Below are positions 1 to 8,733 of a DNA stretch of 64,000 nucleotides, in pieces; positions within the stretch are counted from its first letter, which is position 1, and each line of letters starts with the position of its first letter. Origin of the DNA: Accumulibacter appositus. GTDB taxonomy: Bacteria > Pseudomonadota > Gammaproteobacteria > Burkholderiales > Rhodocyclaceae. A program made the position numbers and the translations under genes. The notes below the pieces were generated by a model. The model did not search any database. It had not been told where the DNA came from and saw nothing but the letters and a program-made list of their open reading frames with translations. The stretch is taken from NCBI RefSeq assembly GCF_035440685.1, contig NZ_DAORMW010000030.1; one strand, given 5' to 3'.

Positions 1-260
1 CGTCGTTTCTTTCGTAGCGTAGACGACAAAACTGAGCCTGGCCCCTTTCTCCGCTTTCTCCCAGGAAGTGCTCGGGGAGCCATTCGGCAGGCCTTCCCGC
101 AAGTCCTGAATAATGCCATATGAATGTCCATGCTTGACGGCTGCACCCGGTGCCGGCGATACTACTGCCTGATAACACATTGGATTCCCCCATCCGTTTA
201 TCATTTTTTCTTCGAGATATCGACGACGAAGAAGCCTCAAACCTCGGAGAAAGCGAAGCG

Positions 261-1250
261 ATGATGGCAGTTTGCAGGCACGCAGTAAGGGTGGCGATGG
301 CGGTCGTCCTTGTCACCGTTGTGGTTCTTGGCGGTGAAGCCGGCGCGGCGGAGAAGCAGGAAACCGTGACCATCGCGTCGGGCCGGGTCGGCGGCCTCTA
401 TCACCCGGTCGGTGGCGTGATATGCAAACTCGCCCAGGAAAGCCTTGACCGGCACGGCGCCAGTTGCACCGTTGATATCTCCGGGGGATCCATACCGAAT
501 ATCAAAGACCTGCGAAAAGGCAAGGTCGACCTTGCCATGGTCCAATCCGACCTGCAGCAGGATGCCTTCGCCGGGACCGGACCGTTCGCGGATGAGGGCC
601 CCTTCGAGAAGCTGCGCTCGGTTTTCGCGCTCTATGTCGAGCACTTCACGGTTGTCGCCCGCGAGGACAAGGACATTGAAACTTTCGAGGATTTGAAGGG
701 CAAGCGGGTTTATGTGGGCGGCACTACCTCAAGTCGGCGCGACGCTGCGGATGTGCTGATGGAGGCCCACGGCTGGACGGGCGAGGAGGTCAGCTTTGTC
801 TCCGAGTTCAAGGGTGCCAACCTCGCCGAGGCCTTATGCGAAGACGAGTTCGACGCCTTCGTCTACACGATCGGATATCCCAACCCTACGGTCAGGGAGA
901 CGACGATGCTGTGCGACGCAAACCTGGTGAAGGTTGCCGATCCAATCCTCGAGAAACTCAACCGGGAGAACCCGTTCTACGTGGGCTCGGTGATTCCGGG
1001 CGGCACCTATAGAGGGAATCCCCGCGATGTTCCAACGGTGGGCGTGGTAGCGACGCTGGTGACGACGGCCGAGGTGCCCCCGGAGGTGATCTATGAGATC
1101 ACCAAGGCCTACTTCGAAAACCTGGGATTGCTTCAAGCTCTGTCGCCGTTGTTTCTGTCCCTGACCAAAACCGAAATGGTCAAGACGGGTCTGGCCGCGC
1201 CCATCCACGAAGGTGCATTGAAGTACTTTTCCGAAGTCGGCCTCAAGTGA
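261..1250 (+). CDS. TAXI family TRAP transporter solute-binding protein
   Basis: Periplasmic substrate-binding protein of the TAXI type. The N-terminus is a hydrophobic signal peptide ending near an AGAA motif at about residue 31, followed by VTIASGRVGGLYHPVGG, the typical start of the mature TAXI domain, and IPNIKDLRKGKVDLAMVQSD, also characteristic. I chose the ATG at 261 because GGAGAAAG lies about 8 bases upstream; the frame is open further upstream to 150 but that stretch has no signal peptide. About 330 residues, normal for the family. No TRAP permease gene lies nearby; the next gene downstream is an MscS-type channel, so the partner is unknown. The ligand cannot be told from sequence (family members bind small organic acids or amino acids). 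Confidence 0.88.
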   Translation: MMAVCRHAVRVAMAVVLVTVVVLGGEAGAAEKQETVTIASGRVGGLYHPVGGVICKLAQESLDRHGASCTVDISGGSIPNIKDLRKGKVDLAMVQSDLQQDAFAGTGPFADEGPFEKLRSVFALYVEHFTVVAREDKDIETFEDLKGKRVYVGGTTSSRRDAADVLMEAHGWTGEEVSFVSEFKGANLAEALCEDEFDAFVYTIGYPNPTVRETTMLCDANLVKVADPILEKLNRENPFYVGSVIPGGTYRGNPRDVPTVGVVATLVTTAEVPPEVIYEITKAYFENLGLLQALSPLFLSLTKTEMVKTGLAAPIHEGALKYFSEVGLK

Positions 1251-1378
1251 TCCAGGACCTCTCTCTTGGTGATTCTCAAACAGGAAGCCTGCGCCCGCAT
1301 GTTCGGACCGGCGTCGCCAGGGCGGCAAGCACTGCGCTATCCATGGAGCGGATGGCAGGCATTGAAGAACGGACGAAC

Positions 1379-3328
1379 ATGATCAGGATTCTCTTTCGGC
1401 GGCTTCGCTGGCTATTGCTTTTCATCCTGGTGCTTCTCGCGCCTCAAACGCTAGCGCAACCGGGCCATCTTGGCGCGATCCTTGGCGCGATCGAGGATCC
1501 GTATCCATTGCGGTCGGCGGATACCTCGAGTCCGCGCGACACCTTGCGAACCTATATGCGCGATATAAGCACAGCCGTGGACGCCTGGCAGAGCGACAAG
1601 CCCCGTACCGACATCGCCAGGCCACTCTTGCGAGCCGCTGATACGATTGACTTCGGCGGCTTGCGTGGCGTCGATCGTCTCGCAGACATGACCATCAAAA
1701 TGATTCTGCTGAAAGAGATTCTCGACCGGGTCGAACTGCCGCCGTTCGAAGACATTCCGGACGATGAAGAGGCTGCGGAACAGGGGATCGTGCGCTGGAG
1801 CATCCCCAACACAAAGATCGAGATCGCCAAAATTTCTGAGGGACCCAACGCTGGCGAATTTCTCTTTACCAAAGAAACCATCGAAAATCTCGATGATTAT
1901 TACGCGCTGGCCAAGGATCTTCCCTATAAGAAGGGAGCATCTGTCGGACTATACGAAAAAGTCCTTTCCAGTCCCGGCGTTTTGCTGCCGAGAGAGCTTG
2001 CCAATAATTTTCCTGATTGGGCGAAAGAAATTGTTCTTGGCCAAGGGGTATGGCAGTGGATTTCCATTTGTTTGCTTTTCATCATTTCAGCAGCAATTAT
2101 CCGGTTTCTGTATCGTCAAGGCGCCCGCTGGGATGAAAGACACCGAATTTCTCGCCCGTCCGTCAGATTTGGCGTGCCACTTGCTCTGCTTGCGTCTTTT
2201 TTCATTGCACATCTTATCGGCTTGGCGTCTTTCACTGCGATTGGTCTCTTCGAAACCCCATATGTGGTCGTTTCTACCATCGCACTGGTCGTGAAGATCG
2301 GTAGCCTCGCTGTGCTCGCTGTCGTCCTTGCGGGTCGGCTTGCCGACAGCGTCGCTTTCAGTCAAGAGAACTCGGCGCAGAAACGTCGTGTTGACCCGGC
2401 CTTGCTGAGGGTCGTCTTTCGCTTGGTGAGTGTGGTCGTTCTCGCCTACCTGGGCATCTACGCGGCGGAAACCGTCGGCATCCCGATCGCCCCGCTGGTG
2501 GCCGGTCTCGGTGTCGGCGGCCTGGCCATCGCCCTCGCCGCCCGGCCGACCCTGGAGAACATCATCGGTGGTCTGACCCTGTTCGCGGACCGGCCGCTGC
2601 GGGTCGGCGACTTTTGCCGTTACGGCGACCAGATCGGCACCGTCGAGGAGATCGGTCTGCGCTCGACACGGATTCGCTCGCTGGAGCGAACCATCGTTAC
2701 GGTCCCCAACGCCGAGTTCTCGCAGATGAAACTGGACAACTTCGCTGCGCGCGACTTTCGCTTGCTTAAGGCGGTTCTGCAGCTGCGCTACGAAACCACC
2801 CCGGACCAGCTGCGCTACGTCCTGGCGGAACTGCGCAAACTACTTCTTGGTCACCCCAAGGTGACCCCGGTGCCGGCGCGAGCGCGCTTCGTCGGCTATG
2901 GCGCATATTCCCTCGACATCGAGGTTTTCGCCTACTTGCAGTGCCAGGACCAGGACAGCTTTCTCGCCATCCAGGAGGACATCTTTCTTCGTATCGCCGA
3001 CATCGTGAAGGACGGCGGTAGCGGCTTCGCCTTCCCTTCGCAGACCCTATATTTCAGGCGCGATGAAGGGGTCGATGGCGAACGCGGTCGCGCGGCTGAA
3101 GTCAAGGTGGAAGACTGGCGCGTAGACGATCGATTGCCGTTCCCCGACTTCGATCCAGGCCTGCGCCGGGAAATCGAAGACACCCTCGATTACCCGCAGA
3201 GGGGCGCTCACGACTATAGACACCGCAAGGGTCGCTCGGACGATCCGCCGCCGGGGCCGCAAATTCCGCCGGCACCCGAGCGCAAGAGCATGGCGCGATG
3301 GCTCGGCCTCGGCAGCAAACGAAGCTAG
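1379..3328 (+). CDS. MscS-family mechanosensitive ion channel
   Basis: Large MscS-like channel protein of about 650 residues in the inner membrane. It opens with a signal peptide (MIRILFRRLRWLLLFILVLL, cleavage after ALA), then a periplasmic helical region of about 200 residues, several membrane segments (around 1.38 kb plus 670-1110 bases), and the MscS pore and beta domain: the glycine/alanine-rich pore helix GLGVGGLAIALAARPTLENI and the RVGDFCRYGDQIGTVEEIGLRSTRI segment. The C-terminus is charged and proline-rich. The ATG at 1379 is preferred because it begins the signal peptide; the frame opens earlier at 1247. Bases of the N-terminal half look AT-richer than the pore-forming half. Role: release of osmolytes or signalling under membrane tension; cognate stimulus unknown. 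Confidence 0.88.
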   Translation: MIRILFRRLRWLLLFILVLLAPQTLAQPGHLGAILGAIEDPYPLRSADTSSPRDTLRTYMRDISTAVDAWQSDKPRTDIARPLLRAADTIDFGGLRGVDRLADMTIKMILLKEILDRVELPPFEDIPDDEEAAEQGIVRWSIPNTKIEIAKISEGPNAGEFLFTKETIENLDDYYALAKDLPYKKGASVGLYEKVLSSPGVLLPRELANNFPDWAKEIVLGQGVWQWISICLLFIISAAIIRFLYRQGARWDERHRISRPSVRFGVPLALLASFFIAHLIGLASFTAIGLFETPYVVVSTIALVVKIGSLAVLAVVLAGRLADSVAFSQENSAQKRRVDPALLRVVFRLVSVVVLAYLGIYAAETVGIPIAPLVAGLGVGGLAIALAARPTLENIIGGLTLFADRPLRVGDFCRYGDQIGTVEEIGLRSTRIRSLERTIVTVPNAEFSQMKLDNFAARDFRLLKAVLQLRYETTPDQLRYVLAELRKLLLGHPKVTPVPARARFVGYGAYSLDIEVFAYLQCQDQDSFLAIQEDIFLRIADIVKDGGSGFAFPSQTLYFRRDEGVDGERGRAAEVKVEDWRVDDRLPFPDFDPGLRREIEDTLDYPQRGAHDYRHRKGRSDDPPPGPQIPPAPERKSMARWLGLGSKRS

Positions 3329-3468
3329 TCACTGCGTCTCGCGGCTGCGGACAGGATGCAGCCGCCTCTACCGTGATTCAGCGGACGCGGCGCAAACGCT
3401 GCCGCTGAACATTCGCTACTGAAAAAACAGAAGCTTCTCAGACGACCTCTACCGAGGACAGCACAGAC

Positions 3469-4686
3469 ATGGAATCCCCCTATCGACATACCGCCGCCTC
3501 CGGACTCGCCGCCATGGCGCGCAGCGCCGCCCCTGCCCTGCTGGCATTGGCCATCGCTGGCTGCGCCGGCCCGCCGGTGCTGGAGCGTCAGGTACTTGGC
3601 TACGACGAAGTCACCAGCCGCCTCGACCAAAAGCTACTGCTGCTGAACATCGCCCGCACCGACAACGGCATGCCGGTGCATTTCACTTCGACCTCGACCA
3701 TTGCCGCGACCTTCAACTGGACGACGACGCTCGGAGTCGGCGGCGAATGGCACCGCAGCTCGGGCGACAGCTTCCTGGGCCTGAACGTCGGCACCGGCGC
3801 CTCCGAGAACCCGACTTTCAGCATTCATCCGCTCTCCGGGCAGGCCTTCACCGAGCGCATTCTGACACCATTCAAGGATCAGGCCTTCGAGTTCCTGGTC
3901 TTCCAGGGCGGCGCCATCGACCGCGTCATGCGCCTGCTGGCGTCTGGAATCGAAGTGCAGAACGCCGACGGCAGCTTCCGCCGTTTCGTCGCCAACGACC
4001 CGGCATTGGCGCAGGAGTACGCCGAGTTCCGACGCATCGCGACGCACCTGCGCTGGCTGAACGACAACCGCAAGCTATTCGTCCGCACGCTGATCTTCGA
4101 GGAGCCGATAGCGCCAGCGCTGAAAGCAGCACCAAGCGCGGCCGACTTCATCAATGCCGACAAGGAGGGCCTGCAGTGGCGACAGAACGCCGACGGCCAC
4201 TACCAGTTGACGCGCTTTCAGGCCGGGCGCGTCGTGGTGATGAACGTCGATCCCATGTCACTCGGCAATCAGGCACGTTTCGAGCTCAACGAACGCATCA
4301 AGCGCAACCCGCGCGGCTTCGTCTTCCTCGATGTGCGAGCAGACGGCCCTGGCGGCGATTTCGCCATCCGCGGCGCGATCAAGCTGCGCAGCATGTTGCA
4401 AATGCTGGCCTTTGTCGCCAACGGCGCGCGTGCAGTTCCAGAGTTCGACGTCGCTCCCGACCCACGCACCGGGGCTACCGCGGAGAACCCCCGCTCGGCA
4501 CTGCACATCGAGATCTCCGAGCAAGCTCCGGCGACGACCATTGCGTCGATCGACTTTGCGGGACGCGCCTACAGTGTCGGCGACACGCAGTGGGACCGCG
4601 CCACTTTCGCCATGCTCGGCGACCTCTTCCAGACCGCCGTCGGCGAGATCAAGGGCGTCGACCTGCCGATCACCATTTCCAAGTGA
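3469..4686 (+). CDS. hypothetical lipoprotein
   Basis: Unrecognised protein of 405 residues. A hydrophobic N-terminal segment ends in a lipobox LAIAGC with the candidate lipidated Cys at residue 32, so an outer- or inner-membrane lipoprotein facing the periplasm is expected. The remainder is soluble, without further membrane segments; I see no catalytic motif. A GAGGA-like sequence precedes the ATG. It stands alone between the MscS gene and a DUF302 gene on the same strand. Function unknown; the coding frame is supported by length, codon bias and the lipobox. Confidence 0.75.
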   Translation: MESPYRHTAASGLAAMARSAAPALLALAIAGCAGPPVLERQVLGYDEVTSRLDQKLLLLNIARTDNGMPVHFTSTSTIAATFNWTTTLGVGGEWHRSSGDSFLGLNVGTGASENPTFSIHPLSGQAFTERILTPFKDQAFEFLVFQGGAIDRVMRLLASGIEVQNADGSFRRFVANDPALAQEYAEFRRIATHLRWLNDNRKLFVRTLIFEEPIAPALKAAPSAADFINADKEGLQWRQNADGHYQLTRFQAGRVVVMNVDPMSLGNQARFELNERIKRNPRGFVFLDVRADGPGGDFAIRGAIKLRSMLQMLAFVANGARAVPEFDVAPDPRTGATAENPRSALHIEISEQAPATTIASIDFAGRAYSVGDTQWDRATFAMLGDLFQTAVGEIKGVDLPITISK

Positions 4687-4832
4687 GCTCCCCCCGGGTG
4701 AATTCGCCACCGTGACAAGCCGTACGACGTCGCGCAGGATTCTGATCGACGAGGCCCGGCGCCGGGCTTCTCTGCACGTCGATTTGCTGTCATAGTGAAT
4801 GAACCCCTGAGCAAACCTGAAAGGAGTTCTTC

Positions 4833-5285
4833 ATGAAGACCCTGCATTCGCTCGTCGCCCTCGCCCTCATGGCCGTCGTCGCGCTGGCCTCCGCTGCCGA
4901 AGGCCTGGTGGTCGTCAAGAGTCCCTATAGCGTGCTCGAGACCATGGACCGCTTCGAGAAAGTCGTCAAGGAACGCGGACTCACCGTATTCTCGCGCATC
5001 GATCACGCCGCCGGCGCGGCCAAGATCGGCAAGTCCCTTCGCGCCACCCAGGTCATCATCTTCGGCAATCCGCAGGGCGGCACGCCGCTCATGGAATGTG
5101 CGCAAACGGTCGGCATCGATCTGCCGCTCAAGGCGCTGATCTGGGAGGACGACAGTTCGCAGGTCTGGCTGGGCTACAACGACCCCCTCTTCTTGGCCCA
5201 ACGGCACGGCGTCGCGCAGTGCCCGGTTGCCGAGAAGCTACGCCAGGCCCTGGCCGGCCTGGCGGAAGCTGCCGTCACGCCATAG
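4833..5285 (+). CDS. DUF302 domain periplasmic protein
   Basis: Protein of 150 residues with a cleavable signal peptide (cleavage near ALASAAEG) followed by one DUF302 domain: VKSPYSVLETMDRFEKVVKE, the GLTVFSRIDHAAGA strand-helix, and IIFGNPQGGTPLMECAQ. This fold is common in small secreted or membrane-associated proteins of proteobacteria; its biochemical role is not established. AAAGGAG sits a few bases upstream of the ATG. It is followed 108 bases later by arsS on the same strand and may be co-transcribed. Confidence 0.88.
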   Translation: MKTLHSLVALALMAVVALASAAEGLVVVKSPYSVLETMDRFEKVVKERGLTVFSRIDHAAGAAKIGKSLRATQVIIFGNPQGGTPLMECAQTVGIDLPLKALIWEDDSSQVWLGYNDPLFLAQRHGVAQCPVAEKLRQALAGLAEAAVTP

Positions 5286-5393
5286 CGCCGCCGGCCCAAG
5301 CAGAGCCTATGCTCCGGCCGACCGCTTCGCGCACTGTAAGGAAACACCCCGTGCGCTCGACCAAGGCGGGAAGGTTAACCGGAGAACAACAAG

Positions 5394-6404
5394 ATGCACG
5401 CCACCCTACCCCTTCTCGCGATCAGCTCTTTCCCGGCCTTGCGCCGGCGCTCGGTCGAAACCCTGCAGGTCAATCTTGGCTATCGCTGCAATCAGAGTTG
5501 TCTGCATTGCCACGTCAATGCGGGCCCGCAGCGCAAGGAGGAAATGACCGCCGAGACGATCGAAGCGCTGCTGGCCTTCATTGCCGCCAGCCCCGAAGTC
5601 AAGGTGCTCGACCTGACCGGCGGCGCGCCGGAACTGAACAGGCATTTCCGCCGCCTGGTGGTCGCCGCGCGGCAACGCGGTCTGCGCGTCATCGACCGCT
5701 GCAATCTGACCATCCTCGAGGAGCCAGGGCATGAGGATCTAGCCGATTTCCTGGCCGAACATGGCGTCGAGGTGGTCGCCTCGCTGCCCTGCTATCTTGA
5801 AGAGAACGTCGACCGGCAACGCGGCAAGGGCACTTTCGACGCCAGCATCCGTGGCCTGCAGCGGCTCAATGCGCTTGGCTACGCGGCGCCCGACAGCGAC
5901 CTGATCCTGAATCTGGTCTTCAACCCGCAGGGGCCGACCCTGCCGCCCCCGCAGGAAGCGCTGACCGCCGCCTACCGCGAGCATCTCGGGCAGGAGTTCG
6001 GCATCGTCTTCAACGACTTGTTCACGCTCAGCAACATGCCGATCCAGCGTTTTGGGTCGATGCTGATCTCCAAAGGCCAGTTCAACAGTTATATGAAACT
6101 GCTGCGCGGCGCCCATCGCGACGCCAACCTCGAACAGGTGATGTGCCGTAATCTGCTGTCGATCGACTGGCAGGGCTATCTCTACGATTGCGACTTCAAC
6201 CAGCAGCTCGGCCTACCGCTTGGCCAGGCAGCGGGCAAGCCCGGCCAGCCACGCCTGCATATCACCGAGGTCAGCGCCGCGGCCCTCGAAGGGCGCGCCA
6301 TCCGCGTCGCCGATCATTGCTATGGCTGTACGGCGGGACAGGGGTCGAGTTGCGGCGGCGCGCTCGGCGAAGAAGTTGCCGCGGCACCGATTTGCGGCAG
6401 CTGA
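5394..6404 (+). CDS. arsS: arsenosugar biosynthesis-type radical SAM protein ArsS
   Basis: Radical S-adenosylmethionine enzyme of 336 residues. The [4Fe-4S] cluster motif CNQSCLHC gives Cys32, Cys36 and Cys39; LDLTGGAPELN is the glycine-rich SAM-binding segment. The C-terminal half has the DUF3641 extension with further cysteines (VMCRNLLSIDWQGYLYDCDFN and CYGCTAGQGSSCGG), as in the ArsS family linked to arsenosugar formation in organisms that methylate arsenic. No arsM methyltransferase is visible in the window, so the arsenic link is inferred from family only. The upstream neighbour is a DUF302 protein and the downstream one a TVP38-disulfide reductase fusion, an arrangement that suggests a small metal/thiol-related cluster. 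Confidence 0.88.
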   Translation: MHATLPLLAISSFPALRRRSVETLQVNLGYRCNQSCLHCHVNAGPQRKEEMTAETIEALLAFIAASPEVKVLDLTGGAPELNRHFRRLVVAARQRGLRVIDRCNLTILEEPGHEDLADFLAEHGVEVVASLPCYLEENVDRQRGKGTFDASIRGLQRLNALGYAAPDSDLILNLVFNPQGPTLPPPQEALTAAYREHLGQEFGIVFNDLFTLSNMPIQRFGSMLISKGQFNSYMKLLRGAHRDANLEQVMCRNLLSIDWQGYLYDCDFNQQLGLPLGQAAGKPGQPRLHITEVSAAALEGRAIRVADHCYGCTAGQGSSCGGALGEEVAAAPICGS

Positions 6405-6498
6405 TCGTGAATTCAAGAAGGCCAGCCAGGCACCTAAGAACAGCGGCGCATAGGACGAGCGTGCAGTCTACTGACACCACAAGATCGGAAAGCCTGTA

Positions 6499-8643
6499 AT
6501 GAACACTCGACGACTGCTGCTGATTGCTGCCCTGGCAGGTCTGCTGCTCGCCTACTTCGCGCTCGACCTCGGTCGCTTCCTGAGCATCGACTACTTCAAG
6601 AGCCAGCAGGAGGCGATCGAAGCCTGGCGTGCAGCGCAGCCGGTCAAGGCAGGCTTGCTGTTCTTCGTCGCTTACGTGGCCGTGACCGGGCTGTCCCTGC
6701 CCGGTGCCGCGGTGATGACGCTCGCCGGCGGCGCGATTTTCGGCCTCTTCTGGGGGCTGCTGCTGGTCTCCTTTGCCTCGTCGCTGGGCGCTACCCTGGC
6801 TTTTCTGGCATCACGCTTCCTCTTGCACGACTGGGTACAGAAGCGCTTCGGCGACCGCATGCGAGCGATCAACGCCGGCATCGCCAAGGAAGGCGGCTTC
6901 TACCTGTTCACCCTGCGTCTGGTGCCACTCTTCCCCTTTTTCGTCATCAACCTGGTGATGGGACTGACGCCGCTCAAGACGCGCACCTTTTATTGGGTCA
7001 GTCAGCTCGGCATGCTCGCTGGCACGCTGGTCTATGTAAATGCCGGCACGCAGCTGGCCGGGATCGACTCGCTGGCAGGGATTCTCTCGCCGGCCCTGCT
7101 CGGCTCCTTTGTGCTGCTCGGCGTTTTCCCGCTGCTTGCCAAGAAGATCGTCGACGCCCTGGCAGCGCGCAAAGTCTACGCCGAGTGGAAGAAGCCGGCG
7201 CGCTTCGATCGCAATCTGATTGTCATCGGTGCCGGCTCGGCCGGACTGGTCACCGCCTACATCGCCGCGGCAGTCAAGGCCAAGGTGACGCTGATCGAAA
7301 AACACAAACTCGGTGGCGACTGCCTGAACACCGGCTGCGTGCCGTCGAAAGCGATCATCCGCTCGGCCAAGCTGCTCTCGCACATGCAACGCTCGCAGGA
7401 ATTCGGCATCCGCGAAGCAAAGGCGGCGTTCGACTTCGCCGCGGTGATGGAGCGTGTGCAACGAGTGATCAAGGCCGTCGAACCGCACGACTCGGCCGAG
7501 CGTTACAGCGAGCTCGGCGTCGAAGTGATCGCCGGCAGCGCCAGGATCGTCTCGCCATGGGAGGTCGAGTTCGTCCGTAACAGCGGCGAGCACGAGCGGC
7601 TGACGACGCGCAGCATCGTCATCGCCACCGGCGGCCGGCCCTTCGTACCGCCGCTACCGGGCATTGAAGAGGTCGGCTACTACACCTCCGACACCATTTG
7701 GGACCTACGCCAACTGCCGCGCCGACTGCTGGTCCTCGGCGGCGGCCCGATCGGTTGCGAACTGACGCAGGCCTTCGCTCGTTTCGGTGCGCAGGTGACG
7801 CAGGTGCAACAGGGGCCGCGGATCATGGTCCGCGAAGATCCCGAGGTCTCGGAAATGGTCACCCAGCGCTTTCGCGACGAAGGCATCACCGTGCTGCTCG
7901 ATCATCAGGCGAAAGCCTTTGTCGTCGAGGACGGCGAGAAGATCCTGCTCGCCGAACATGAGGGCGAGGAAGTGCGTATTCCCTTCGACATACTGCTGGT
8001 GGCGGTCGGCCGGGCCGCCAACCTGAGCGGCTACGGCCTCGAGGAACTGGGCATCGCCGCGCATCGGACCATTGAAACCAACGACTTCCTGCAAACGAAA
8101 TACCCGAACATCTACGCCGCCGGCGACGTCGCCGGTCCCTTCCAGTTCACCCACACGGCTGCGCACCAGGCCTGGTACGCGGCGGTCAATGCGCTCTTCG
8201 ATCCCGTCAAGAAGTTCCGCACCGATTACTCGGTGATCCCCTGGGCGACCTTCGTCGAACCGGAAGTAGCGCGCGTCGGGCTCAACGAGACCGACGCCAG
8301 GGCGCGCAACATCCCCTACGAAGTGACACGCTACGGCATCGATGATCTCGACCGGGCGATCGCCGACGGCGAAGCGCATGGCTTCATCAAGGTCCTCACC
8401 GTCCCTGGCAAGGACCGCATTCTCGGCGTCACCATCGTCGGTGAGCACGGCGGCGACCTGATCGCCGAGTATGTGCTGGCCATGCGCCACGGCATTGGCC
8501 TGAACAAGATTCTCGGCACCATCCACATCTACCCAACGCTCGCCGAAGCCAACAAGTACGTCGCCGGGAACTGGAAGAAAGCCCATGCGCCGCAGAAGCT
8601 GCTCGCATGGGTGGGGCGCTTCCACGCCTGGCGTCGCGGCTAG
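6499..8643 (+). CDS. TVP38/TMEM64 membrane domain fused to FAD-dependent disulfide oxidoreductase
   Basis: Two-domain protein of 714 residues. Residues about 1-220 form a TVP38/TMEM64 (DedA-superfamily) membrane domain with GAAVMTLAGGAIFGLFWG and the FxxRLVPLFPFFVIN motif. Residues about 230-710 are a pyridine nucleotide-disulfide oxidoreductase of the mercuric reductase/dihydrolipoamide dehydrogenase type: FAD motif GAGSAGLVTAY, redox-active pair GGDCLNTGCVPSKA, NAD(P) motif GGGPIGCE, ATGG, AAGDVAG, and the C-terminal HIYPTLAEA that carries the His-Glu pair. It lacks the paired C-terminal cysteines of true mercuric reductase. Probably a membrane-tethered thiol or disulfide reductase; substrate unknown. 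It lies 94 bases after arsS. Confidence 0.9.
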   Translation: MNTRRLLLIAALAGLLLAYFALDLGRFLSIDYFKSQQEAIEAWRAAQPVKAGLLFFVAYVAVTGLSLPGAAVMTLAGGAIFGLFWGLLLVSFASSLGATLAFLASRFLLHDWVQKRFGDRMRAINAGIAKEGGFYLFTLRLVPLFPFFVINLVMGLTPLKTRTFYWVSQLGMLAGTLVYVNAGTQLAGIDSLAGILSPALLGSFVLLGVFPLLAKKIVDALAARKVYAEWKKPARFDRNLIVIGAGSAGLVTAYIAAAVKAKVTLIEKHKLGGDCLNTGCVPSKAIIRSAKLLSHMQRSQEFGIREAKAAFDFAAVMERVQRVIKAVEPHDSAERYSELGVEVIAGSARIVSPWEVEFVRNSGEHERLTTRSIVIATGGRPFVPPLPGIEEVGYYTSDTIWDLRQLPRRLLVLGGGPIGCELTQAFARFGAQVTQVQQGPRIMVREDPEVSEMVTQRFRDEGITVLLDHQAKAFVVEDGEKILLAEHEGEEVRIPFDILLVAVGRAANLSGYGLEELGIAAHRTIETNDFLQTKYPNIYAAGDVAGPFQFTHTAAHQAWYAAVNALFDPVKKFRTDYSVIPWATFVEPEVARVGLNETDARARNIPYEVTRYGIDDLDRAIADGEAHGFIKVLTVPGKDRILGVTIVGEHGGDLIAEYVLAMRHGIGLNKILGTIHIYPTLAEANKYVAGNWKKAHAPQKLLAWVGRFHAWRRG

Positions 8644-8661
8644 GCCGCCCCGCCAGTAGCG

Positions 8662-8706
8662 CGGCGGCCATTCCCCGCATGCGTCATGCCGGGGGAGTGG
8701 CCGCCG
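8662..8706. terminator. long intergenic hairpin between convergent genes
   Basis: An inverted repeat of about 20 base pairs with two single-base bulges and a 3-base CGT loop fills most of the 90-base gap between the convergent fusion gene and icd. There is no T-tract on either side, so it may be a bidirectional hairpin or an mRNA-stabilising structure rather than a classical terminator. Confidence 0.6.
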
Positions 8707-8733
8707 ATCATGGCCCGAAGGCCTTGCCGCGGC

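Noticed and set aside
6499..8643. Calling the fusion protein a mercuric reductase
   Set aside because: It lacks the N-terminal metal-binding domain and the C-terminal vicinal cysteines, and no mer genes are nearby.
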